This document shows positions 32,862 to 46,300 of a stretch of DNA of 64,000 nt, one piece after another. Location of the stretch: NCBI GenBank assembly GCA_964030475.1, contig CAXIPT010000006.1, forward strand, positions 5,374,898 to 5,438,897, written 5' to 3'. Position 1 is the stretch's first letter. Every line of letters begins with the position of its first letter. The stretch comes from Tethya wilhelma (Eukaryota; Porifera; Demospongiae; Tethyida; Tethyidae). The notes under the pieces are model-generated. The model made no database searches. It worked only from the letters and a program-made list of their open reading frames with translations, and was not told the origin of the DNA. The position numbers and the translations under genes were made by a program.

Positions 32862-35800
32862 AACATTGCACATGGACAGTGTGTGGGAGAGAAGGGAAAA
32901 TCACTTGAACCTTAAAACAAATTCACAATATCAAATTTCAAGCACACACAGACATGTGCACAACACACAGCTACACAGTAAGAATGTACACCTACCACAC
33001 ACATTTGGCCTGACTTATATAAACAAGTATTTAGGTACAATGCTATAGGAAGCTAAGACCCTATAGCTATTAATCTGAACTCTACTAAAATTCCACTTGT
33101 ATGGTTGCTCCCCAGCTAATTGAACCATACTAGGAATCTCCACCATCATTGATCAGGCCTCTACTAAAATTTCACTCAAAATCTGATATCTCTCAGTGAT
33201 ATAATGCATCCTAACAATTTGCGTCTTCAATGCTCACAAGGGCAGAGTCATTGGTGCCATAGGGGACAGGTGGAGTAACTGATGCTAACTGGACATTAAA
33301 GGTTTCCGCTCCTTCAATAAGCATATCTGTGTTTAGAGAAATCTCGGCACATCTTTGAAATCGAGAAAAGATTATGAAATCGATACAGTATATGAATTAG
33401 ATGTATATGGATAATTGTAATTATGACCAGTTTCAAGCCTTGATGTATATCAGCCATATTTGCAATGATGTCATTACGATGGTTTTATAGTAACTCTAGC
33501 TGTGCATGTGTCACATACCTGCACTTGAATCACTTGTTGTAACAGTCACTGCAATCTCCACTTCAGACCCCTCTGGTGGGACCGAAGACAGAACCACACA
33601 CACATCCAGAGCTGGGCCACCTTCAACCCCAGAGTAGAGCCTACTAGAGAACTCAACAGTGGCATCTGAAAAACAAAAAAAAATGGCATTTTACAACATT
33701 CCACACAAATTTCCAAAATAAACTTTAAATGCTTTGTTGTGGGAGAATAACAATAACCTTGCAAATCAGCATCCTGTATGGTGACCATGGTAGCATCAAG
33801 AGACAAGGCTAGTGCATCATTTGAAACACTCTAATTGGTGACATTGAATGACTGGTGTCCTTCAACTAATGAGTCAGTCATGAGAGCCACGTCGATACAA
33901 GCCAGAGAACCATTAGTCGATCCTTCAGGTAGTGTGGTTAATAGACCAGTCACTAGGCTATAATCACTGGGGTTTGTATGTATGTGTGCAAGTGTGGGTA
34001 TGTGGGTGTGTGGGTATGTNTGAGAATTTTAGTAGAATTCAGATTAATAGCTGTAGAGTAACTTCCTATAGTAATGTACTTAACTATACTTGTTTCTATA
34101 AGTCAGGCCATTCAGTCCATGTATGGTTGATCCCTAGCTAGTTGAACCATATATTAGGAATCTCCACCATCATTGATCAGGCCTCTACTAAAATTTCACT
34201 CAAAATCTGATATCTCTCAGTAATGTAATACATACTCACAGTTTGCATCTCCAATGCTCACAAGGGCAGAGTCATTGGTGCCATATGGGACAGGTGGAGT
34301 AACTGATGCTAACTGGACATTAAAGGTTTCCACTCCTTCAATAAGCATATCTGTGTTTAGAGAAATCTCGGCACATCTTTGAAATCCGATGATAGAATTA
34401 AATGTGCCAAACGGTAGAAATAGTGTGAGTGGGCGTGGCATCAAAGAGTAGTCTGTGTCAATCACTGAAGAAAAGGTTACAAAATTGATACAGTATATAA
34501 ATTAGACGTATATGGATAATTGTGATTATCGTCAGCCTCGTACCCAGGCTACACCCCCTTTTTAGCGTAAAACACTAAAAGAGGGAGTGGCCTGGGTACG
34601 AGGCTAATTATGACCATTTCCAAGTCTTGATGTATACTACAGCTATATGCAGTGATGGTAATATTCCAGCTGTGCATGTGTACACATACCTGCACTTGAA
34701 TCACTTGTCATAACAGTGACTGCAATCTCCACTTCAGACCCCTCTGGCGGGACCGAAGATAGAACCACACACACATCCAGAGCTGGGTCACCTTCAACCC
34801 CAGAGTAGAGCCTACTAGAGAACTCAATGGTGGCATCTGAAAAACAAAAAAAATGGCATTTTTACAACATTCCATACAAATTTCCAAAATAAACTTTAAA
34901 TGTTTTGTTGTGCAAGAGCAGCAATTACCTTGCAAATCAACATCTTGTATGGTGACCATGGTAGCATCAAGAGACAAGGCTAGTGCATCATTTGAAACAC
35001 TGTAAATGGTGACATTGAATGACTGGTCTCCTTCAACTAGCGAGTCAGTGACGAGAGCCACGTCGATACAAGCCAGAGAACCATCAGTCGATCCTTCAGG
35101 TAGTGTGACTGTTAGACCAGTCACTAGGCTATAGTCACTGGGGTCTGTATGTATTTGTGCAAGTGTGGGTATGTACTTAATAAGAATGTTGTGATGCATA
35201 CGTGTTATTCCCTGCATGCTGACACCTGGTGCACTTTATCGTACACAAGCTAGCACATGTATGCATGCATACTCACTTGTTGATAAGTCTTGGATAGCAA
35301 ATGTCACTTCCAAGTCTAGTCCAAGCAGTCCACTCAGGTTGACAATGGCACAGATAGACAGTCCATTACCTTCAGGAGCAATCAGAGCCTCACTTGTAAG
35401 GTAAATGAATCCATCTACATGTAGTATATGGCAAACGGTACCACACAGGATCATTCAAGTGTGCATGAGCTGTACATTCTCAGACTCTCACAAATAAAAC
35501 CTCATAACAACATTTAGTGTGAAAGTCATTAAAATTTAATTAAAACCATGTACATTGAACATTTATAAATTACGAAGAATGCACAGAAATTTTCTAAGAA
35601 CTGCATGAAATTCTCACACACACGCCAACATGTGCATTAATGGTTAAAGGTGCTATTGCACGGAAGTTGTACGCGTAGTAATTTACACCGCATAGTGAAG
35701 CCATAATGTGCGTAGAACAATATGCGTGTATTAAAATGTGCGACCACGTGCAGTTTGAATTTGAACGCTTACAAGACATTATGAGGAGTAGAAGCGTACC

Positions 35801-38800
35801 AAGAGAAGGAACGGGGAAGAAAGAAGCTAAATGAGTGTAAGTCTAAGTGTACAAGTAGTAAAAATTTCAAAAAAATAAATAGTGTAGGAATGGGCAGTGC
35901 GTTAAAAAGTATTGGAACAAGGCATGTCTCAATTTCGGCACATGACTACTTCATTTTGATTCTTGATCCCTCATGCATATGGATCCTCAGTGTCATAAAT
36001 CCAATGATACATGTGCAACAATAGTACCATAGCTTATTTTTAATTGCATTGGTTCGAATTCCTACTAATCAGTTGGCTATGCTGTGGAGTAAACTAAATT
36101 ATTATAAAACAAACAGGTAACTGCCGGCCAAGAGTTGGGTATAAAAATGAAGTAGTCATGTGCCGAAATTGAGACATGCCTTGTTCCAATACTTTTTAAC
36201 GCACTGCCCATTCCTACACTATTTATTTTTTTGAAATTTTTACTACTTGTTCATTCACTTTTTTAACACTACAGTATGGAGACTATTAGAGACTGGTTAG
36301 TCCCTACAAAAAGCTTGAGTAGAGGCTACACAGAGGAGGTTCGACAGGGTCAAAAAGGTCAAGTAATTATTGCAAATTCCAATCACGTGCGCCATATAAC
36401 TGTATGGAAGGAGCGATTTACCATCTTACCCCTTGCATTTGCAGTGGAAAACCATTTCTATCAATATCTAGTAAGATAAACAGTTGTTTAGTCCACTCCT
36501 ACCCCTGGAATTATGGCTCTAAAGTGTACTTTTCCGCAAGACATCGTGACCTTTGACCTTGTCATTGCAGAAAGAGCACGAAACCACACTTGAAAGGCGT
36601 ATTTCCAGGGGTAGGAGTGGACTAAACAGCTGTTTTTCTTACTAGAAATCGATAGAAACTGCTTTCTATCGCAAATGCACGGGGTAAGATGGTAAATCGA
36701 TCCTTCCATACAGTTATATGGCGCACGTGATTGAAATTTGCAATAATTACTTGACCTTTTTGACCCTGTCGAACCTCCTCTGGAGGCTACATGCACTACT
36801 TTATGCTGGAAGAGGCTAATGCGCATGCGCATAATAATGCCACGTGAATAATGACCTTTGAACTCTACCTACAAAGATGGCTGCACTGTAGTACATGAAT
36901 TTATATACTAAGTTTCAAAGCTTTCTAGTTTTTGTTTAGGCCTATTTATGATCAAAACTAGTATCAAGGAATGTAGTACCTATGAAAAGAACTTACTTTG
37001 TGCTGTCAAAGTTGGCTCAACACATTCTGGTTCTGTGGAAATCCTTTTCAAGTAAGTCAGTTAGGAAGTACGTACGTAAGTAAGTAAGTAAGTTAGATGA
37101 ACAAAAATGGCACTATGGTGGCTTCCCACTAGCGCTCTCCACGAGAGCTGTGGAAAGTTTTTGTGAGTCTTAGGCCTTGCATGCCGTTAGTAATCTGTCA
37201 GTAAGAGCCTCTGAGCAACTTTGAAGGTTTAATTTTGTTTGACTAGATTTTTATAGTGACCAACATTTTGTATTGTGTCTATGGGACAGTCGGCCCATTC
37301 CTACTATACGTACTACCGTACGTATGATAAGTATGTCAAATAGCTGCAGCTTGCCACGTGGTCACAAAGAAAAGTTATGCATACGTTGGAGTCAACGCGA
37401 AAATAGGAGCGCAAATTGCATTCCAATGACGTATTTTCAACCAATGAAATTTCAGTATTGATTTTTGGGCCATTTTTTCAAAAAGTTGCCGCTTCCGTGC
37501 AATAGCACCTTTAAAATTTAATGGCAGAAGTTACCAAAGGCTGAAGCATTTCATGCATGAAAACTATAGCCCTGTAACCATGTGTAGGAAGAGAGTACAC
37601 TATATTATTGAAGGTATTTTGAATAGAAAATGATATATCTGAATTCAATAAGGTCAAACTACACGCACAACGCACGCATGCACATTCTTCTTAGCTAACA
37701 AAGTCACCCTGGCAACTATACAGCTAATCACATGCACACACCATTGACCACACTATTACTTTCTGGAACAGAACACCCATTAAATAAACTAACCACTAGC
37801 CCACAATTACAACACTAATCATATAGTTATAAACTGTGGGTACAAGCTTCCTTAACTGTGCAATTATTGCACTTGAATTTTTAATGAGCTAGTAATTGCA
37901 CTTGAATTTTTAATGAGCTAAGGCAGCTGAACCAGAGTGCTAATAGCACTAGACTTGCAACTTGAGAAGAGTAATGTGAAAGGTAAGTGGTGTCATAAAA
38001 CTAGTGGTTACACTGTTTCCCCCCATACTTCAGCAGTAATTGTTTTGACAAGTACAAGTCATTATAGCTACAGCTTGCATGAGCGTCACAATGGCACTGA
38101 ACTTGGTTTATATAGCTAGTAGCTTACAGCTAGCTATTCTTGTAGCTACTATATACACTAGCCTCATTCCCAGCACGCTGAACTAAATGATCAACAAGTA
38201 ATCACATGAACTGGAGTGCAATTTGGAAAACAATTGCACAGTTATGGTGTAATTGCACGAGGCAACGCTGAGCAATTTGTCCATAACTATGTAATTATTT
38301 TTTTTCAAGTTAGAGCAAATAGTTTAAATTCTTCATTTGTACTAATACACATTCATACTTACTCTCATCATCTGTGATGTAGAGTATCACAGTCTCCTCT
38401 CCTGGTTCAAAGGTGGCAGCACCAGATAGGATAGACAATGAGAGAACAATGGTCTCTGTGCCTTCCACAAGGCTATCGTTGAACACAGTCACTTCAATAT
38501 CAAAGCTATGGCCATTTCCAGCACCAGATGGAAAGATGAATGTACCATTGTTGATAACATAGTCAGAGGAATAGTCTGAAATGAAAACAGGCTAGATTAT
38601 AATTCCAATAAAATCAGTTCCACAATATCAAGCAATTGAAGACTTCCTTTTCCTGAATTTTCAATTTTTTTATTAGGTTTCCATTAGCTCTAATCGTGCA
38701 CACTCAACAATTATTGTAAATTTGTACAGCATATCTATACCTGCACTGCCTCCGAATATAGAGACCAGTACTTCTGTATCGTCTGCTAGTATGGAGTTAG

Positions 38801-41800
38801 TTGGATCTGTCTCCAGTATTAAGACTCCCGCTAGAGTTTGGGGAGGACCCCCTTCAATCAGTGGAGCTAATGAGACAGCCACCTTGGCCACTGCAAGAGT
38901 AGCAAATCAGAAAAAAAAGAGCATTAAGTGAGAAAAAGGAGACACCTAGTGATGCGAACTGAGGTATATGTAGTTCATACAATGTCATACATAATCCTAT
39001 TGGTTGGTATCTAGCAAATAGTTTAGATTCTTCAAGGATACAAAACTCCTTGACAATATATCAGTAACAAAAAGAAACAAGCAAGAAAAAAAAAGGCTAC
39101 AACTTACAATTTACATCAAGGATGGTGACTGCTGTGTACATAGTTGAGACTGGCAGAAAAGGGACAGTGTTTGTGATGTGTAGGGAAAACAGTTCCTCTC
39201 CTTCTATCAATATGTCACCGAGAAGAAAGTACGAAAGACATCTCGTCACATTTAGAGAGGTGAAGTTTCCGGATGAAAATGTGACAGTGGATGAAGGAGG
39301 GAGGATGAAATCTATGCTCTCAACTGGAGTTGTGAACAAATGAGAATATCGTAAAAGTAATATCATGCACAGATTTGTGAAGTATCAAACAAGCAAAAAA
39401 TATAGCAGAGAAAAATTAAGTTCCCGGTCTACAGTATGTCTTTCTGTACGTGACACTTACTGGCATCAGAGTTTATAGTCTCTACAGTGACATCAATATC
39501 AACGACAGATCCATTGGCTGGGATGTTTGAGAGCTGGACACACACAGGTATGACTTTACCTTCAATTTGAGTATAGCTGGCTTCAGTGAAAGACAGCGTA
39601 ACAACTAAAGCGGAAGAGAAAATAATGGAAAAATAAATTACGATGAAAAAAAAAAAAAATAGTGACTGGGTACTGGGTACTGGGTACTGCATGGGTACTA
39701 TGTACTGGGTACAGTATACAGTACAGTATACAGTTCACAGTATACAGTATACAGTATACAGTATACAGTATACAGTATACAGTACTGCATACTGTGTACT
39801 GTTTACTGTAATTAATCCAAACGTTTGAAAACGTAGACCATAAGCATAATAATTATACTACGATTACTGCAGCCTATTTCACTTACCATCGCCATCCACA
39901 ATGAGGAGTGTCACATTCTCCATGTCCGTTGCCAGCATTGCCTCTCCTGATACAACTGACAGAGAGAGGGAGAAACTTTCAGTGTCTTCAAACAAGTCAT
40001 CACTAAACACATCCACAGTGACGTTGATGGTAGCTCCATCAGTAGAACCAGCTTGGAAGGTGTACAACCTCTCCAGTAAACTAAAATCATCTGGGGATAC
40101 TATAGTAAGTAGAAAAGTTAAGTTAAAAGGAATTATATAGTAAAAATTCAAAAAAATAAGTAGTGTATAGGAATGGGCAGTGCGGTAAAAAGCAAGGCAA
40201 GTCTCAATTTCGGCACATGACTACTTGGCCAAGAGTTGGGATTAAAAAATGAAGTAGTCATGTGTCAAAATTGAGACATGTCTTAATTGTTCCAATACAT
40301 TCAAATGTTGTATGTTTAAATGTTTAAACATAATATTATGTTTTAAAATTTAAACATATGACATTCGATAGCGCATGCTTAAACATTTTAACATGCGACA
40401 TTCAAATGTCGTTATGTTTAAATGTTTAAAACGTACGACATTCGAGCAAGTTTTAAAGGGTAATTTTGTCTTGCTAGATTTTTATGGTGATAAACATCTT
40501 GTATTGTGTCTATGCATGAGACAGTTGGCCCATTCCTACTATACGTACTACCGTAAATATGATATGATTTCTAACGCTAGAATACCAGCACAAAATGGAA
40601 GAAAGCAAAACAAATTAAGAAAGCCCAAAATGATGAAAGCATAATATGAAGAGAGTACTATTAGTAACTACATACACATGCAAGCTGAATAATGGTCTAT
40701 CTTGAAGTATTAAATCTAGCATATACCTGCACTTCCATCGACTTCAGAAACCATGAGGACAATATCTTGTGGTAGTGGGATGGATGGATAGACACTCAAA
40801 GTCAAGATGGCTGCAACACTTTCAATAGCTCCTTCGTACAACATCTGAGGTGAGCTGATGGACACATTGACATCTGAGATAGAAACAAATGAATCATTAG
40901 TGTTTGGTCCTGTCTATCTGTTCATTCCTGACAATCTTGGCTTACTGTTGACATCCTCAATGGTGACTTTGGCACTAGCTCTCGCTACAGATGCTTGAGG
41001 TGAGACGTCTGATATGCTAACAGAGAACACCTCATCTTCTTCAACCAGCAGGTCGAAGACGGCAGCATACTCCACGCACTGCACACTACCATTGAGAGTG
41101 GCAGAGTCACCAGGTCTGAATGTCACCACCTGTGGGTCACTGGGTATGACATCTTCACCTACCACTGTTGTAGAAGAAGATGGCAAATAGACAAAATCAA
41201 CACATGGAAAAAAATCACAGCCATATTATGGAGAGGGTTTATCATCAGAGTGGCCCACAAGCATATACCGTATAGTGGGAAATTTTCATTGGTGCAAAAT
41301 TTCGTATAAACGCGCCAGGATAAATTTTCGTAGTTCTAAATTTCGTATACGCGGCGCACGCTCGTATAAAGTAAATGCGGAAGTTAAATTTTCGCAGTTT
41401 TAATTTTCATATATATATCGAACGGCATACGAAATATACGAAAATTTCCACCATACAAAAATTTCACTCTATATGGTACTTTGCAAGCTCATCATGTAAA
41501 TGAATCAAACCTGCAGTGTAGTTTTCAAGAGTCAGTGTGACAGTGATGTTGACTTGAGAGCCTTCAGATGGGAGGTCGTATAACTCCACACAGATGGGGA
41601 CAGAACTGCCTTCAGTGATATTGTACGAGGGGCTGGTCAGACCAATAGTGACATCTATAATTGGTAGGGGCAAGGGAGTGGGGAAGGGAGCGGGGGGAGA
41701 GGGAAACAGTTATGAAAATAAACAGTGGCAAAAAGATCCTCTACAGCAGAATGGCTTTAATAGGCATAACGGCACATATTCTCTAACTAAGCAAATGAAA

Positions 41801-43354
41801 TATTTTAAAGTACATGAAGCAATACCACATTAACGTTATCTCATTGGCACCAACTGAAGTAACAATGAGAGAGTATGTTTTCGCACACACACACACACAC
41901 ACACACTNATTAAAAAATGAAGTAGTCATGTGCCGAAATTGAGACATGCCTTGTTCCAATGCTTTTTACTGCACTGCCCATTCCTACACTACTTATTTTT
42001 TTACTACTTGTTCATTCACTTTTTTCAACACAACAGTGTGGAGACTATCAGAGACTGGTTAGACCCAACAAAAAGCATTTGATTCATTATGCTGGAGGAG
42101 GCTAATGCGCATGCGCATAATAATGCTACATGATAATAATTATTAATTAAACTCTACATACAACAATGGCTACATTGTAGTACATGAATTTATACACTTC
42201 TATGGGACAGTCGGCCCATTCCTACTATACGTACTACCGTACATATGATATGATTTCTTACACCAGAATACCAGCACAAAATGGAAGAAAGTAAAATAAA
42301 TTAAGAAAGCACAAAATGATGAAAGCATAATATGAGGAGAGTACTATTAGTAACTACATACACATGCAAGCTGAATAAAGGTCCATCTTGAAGTATTAAA
42401 TCTAGCATACCTGCACTTCCGTCGACTTCAGAAACCATGAGGACAATATCTTGTGGTACTGGGATGGATGGATAGACACTCAAAGTCAAGATGGCTGCAA
42501 CACTTTCAACAGCTCCTTCGTACAACATCTGAGATGAGCTGATGGACACATTGACATCTGAGATAGAAACAAATGAATCATTAGTGTTTGGTCCTGTCTA
42601 TCTGCCCATTCCTGTCAATCTTGGCTTACTGTTGACATCTTCAATGGTGACTTTGGCACTAGCTCTCGCTACAGATGCTTGAGGTGAGACGTCTGATATG
42701 CTAACAGAGAACACCTCATCTTCTTCAACCAGCAGGTCGAAGATGGCAGCATACTCCACACACTGTACACTACCATTGAGGGTGGCAGAGTCACCAGGTC
42801 TGAATGTCACCACCTGTGGGTCACTGGGTATGACATCGTCACCTACCACTGTTGCAGAAGAAGATGGCAAATAGAGACACAAATCAACACATGGAAAAAA
42901 ATCACAACAATATGGAGAGGGTTTATCATCAGAGTGGCCCACAAGCATATACTTTGCAAGCTCATTCATGTAAATGAAGCAAACCTGCAGTGTAGTTTTC
43001 AAGAGTCAGAGTGACAGTGATGTTGACTTGAGAGCCTTCAGATGGGAGGTCGTACAACTCCACACAGATGGGGATAGAACTGCCTTCAGTGATATTGTAC
43101 AAGGGGCTGATCAGACCAATAGTGACATCTATAATTGGTAGGGGCAAGGGAAGGGGGAAGGGAGCGGGGGGTAGAGGGAAACAGTTATGAAAATAAACAG
43201 TGGCAAAAAGATCCTCTACAGCAGAATGGCTTTAATAGGCATAACGGCACATATTCTCTAACTAAGCAAATGAAATGTTTTAAAGTACATGAAGCAATAC
43301 CACATTGACGTTATCTCATTGGCACACACTGAAGTAATAATGAGAGAGTATGTT

Positions 43355-43392
<38 letters not shown>

Positions 43393-46300
43393 CCATCATC
43401 ATCTTTTATCATGACCTCCACACTGTCAGTTCCTATGGTGATACCAGGAGGTGAACTAGGGAGGGAGACTGAGACAACGAATGAGTGGGCTCCTTCAAAA
43501 GCATCATCATCAAGTATTGCGAACTCTAAAGACTGTTGCTCGTCACCAACTGGCATAGCTACTGAGGCATTTGGGAAGGTGTACACCATGGACTGAGGAG
43601 AGACAAAGTCTTCACCCTCCACTATAGGAAGAAGATGAAAATGAACGGACTAAACAATCATGCAAAGAGAGCAGGCTCATGCTTGTAGTGTTGTATACTG
43701 GCCTACCTGTTACAGAGTTATCTAGAGCAAGAATGGATACAACCACAGAACATTCCAACTGAAAGAGTGAGAACATTGTTATAGCAGAGACGACAACAGA
43801 TGAGTTGGTTCCCTCGAGGACTGGCGCCACTGGCAATAAATTGAAGTCAAACAAAGGAGCTGCAAGAAGAGATTGTGAAGAGAGTGTTAAATCAAAGCCA
43901 ATAACATGCAAGGCTAAACCTTGAAGTCTAAATCATATATTATATGCTGTTAGTTATCTTCTCACCATCATTATCCGTGATCATCACAGTAAACTCATCC
44001 CGTTCACCGACTTCATAGTAGCTGCTAGGATCAATCCTCACGGTGAAGCTGTGGTCACCTTCAATGCTGTCATCATCAAGGATTGAAATAGCTCCTGTCA
44101 ATGTGGTGGTGTTGTCTTCCTCTCCAGAGTAGAAGGTCACTGTTAAATTCTGAGGGAGGAAATCTTGTCCAAACACTGCAGATGTAAAAATGAGGAGAAA
44201 TGCAAGATTAAATCACACTCAAACCACACAACCACACAAGCCATATAGAAATTTTTGCTGCTAAAAGTTATTTTCGCTGTAAATTTTCATCATTTCAACC
44301 ATTTTGGTTATATTTTATGCTTAATTTTTGCCACTTACACCAGTGGCCAAAACAGCAAAAATTTCACAATCTAAGGTACCACTGTCACAAGCATGTTGTG
44401 CACTCAACATACCAAGATCGTGCTTGTGCATAATGCAATTGTTAACAGAGTGTAAAACTTGACCTTACATACGCACCTGCTTTGTCTCCATCAATGAGGG
44501 TCAGAGACACAGGGATGGTGAGAGAGAGGGCTCCCAAGGGGCCTGGAGCTGGTGTGCTGAGGAGGATGGACAGGGAAAACATGGCTCCTTCAACCAATGT
44601 TAGGATGGAGTTCATGGATGCAAACTGAATAGTAGCATCTGGAGAAATATAAAGAGAAAATAACTTCAAGCAATGAATAGAAGCTGGGTCACAAGGAGGC
44701 AAGCTGGAGCACAGTTCGTGAATCGACTTAACATGCATGCCTATAGAAGTAAATTTTGCCTAACTACATGCAATGTACACTCACTATCATTGTCTGTGAT
44801 GGTGACTACGGTGGTGTTGGAAGCCACTGTGCTCAAGGCTAGTGTCATCACACCAGTGATTTCCAAGTTGAAGTACTCCATTCCTTCTACAGTGTCGTCG
44901 TTCAATATCTTCACCATCACTGCTGACATGGCACCATCCATGGAGCCAGCAGAGAAGGTTGCAATGAAGGGAACAGTTTGAAGAAAGTCATCTGTTTCGT
45001 TAGCAGCACCAGTAGCTAAGGGGCCAAGAGTGAAACATGGCATGTGTAAGTAATTACTAGTGTTCATGTGTGAGTTATAACTTAATGTCTATAAGCTATT
45101 GCTGAAATGACAGCCATTCCAGGAACAGCAACTTGATGTACAAGTTATAACTTTATACCAGAGTTATAGCATAACCTTTAATGTCCGAGTTATAATTCGT
45201 AAAACTGAACTTGGGCATTAAGTTATAACATGAATATAAAAAGTTATAACTTGAACATTAAAAGTTATAACTTGTTTAATGAACTTTGTACAATGAAAAC
45301 ATGCATTGAAGTACACTATTCCTCACTCGCTGTTCCTGGTACTGCTGTCGCTTCCACCAAGATCTCTGTTCTCAAAGGCCCACCAGAACTAGTAGTGAGT
45401 GTGAGAGTTGCTACTGTCACATTCTGATCACTGCTGGGCTCAGTCACTGGGACAGCACTGAGAGATATGGTGGCAACTGAAACAACAAGAACAGAGTAAA
45501 AGTTGACAAATCATCCAACAATTACAGCCACTCACCATCACTGTCTGTAATGGAGACAGTGGTAGAATCCGGACTACCAATACTAGCTGTAGCATTGGAC
45601 ACCACATCCGAAATGAATGCTTCAAAGGTCTCCACTTCTTCCACTTCATTGTCATTCAAGATCACCACAGGGACGTATAGTATAGCCCCATCAGAAGACC
45701 CAACAGTGAACGTTACCAACACAGGCATAGCCAGACTGTAGTCAGATCCATTGACTGAAAGATGCCCACACAGAATGACAAGCGTAGTCATGCACAGTCA
45801 GTTTGATTTCGAGGTATAAACTCACCCGCTGTACCATCATTAGCCTTTACTTCCACTACCATCTCAACAGCTAAAGGTCCACCGGAATCAGTATCGAGTG
45901 TTACCATAGCAACAGTCAACTCTTGGTCCATGCTAGGTTCAGTCACAGGCACACTGGATATGTTGACAGAAGCCACTGAAAACACAAGAAAATACAAAAT
46001 GATCAAAAGTGCTTGAAATGATACAAAAAGTGTTTTTTACTGTCGTCATCGGTGATGGTGACTGTAGCCACATCGGGAGACCCAGCTCTGGCCATAACAG
46101 ATGATGTGACGTCATAAATGGAGAGGTCAAAGGTCTCTGGTGCTTCCACAAAGTCATCACTTTCGACAGTGACAGAAATATTGATGGTTGAGCCGCCAAC
46201 AGCACCAGAGGTGAAGGTGAACACAATTGGACTGGGGATGAAGAAATCACTCATAGGAGCTGTAGGATAGAAAGATTAATAAGTTATTAGATTTCTACCT

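Noticed and set aside
36276..36832. Frames on both strands inside the TTAA element as a possible transposase
   Set aside because: They are short, lie in inverted-repeat sequence, and show no catalytic DDE/DDD pattern.
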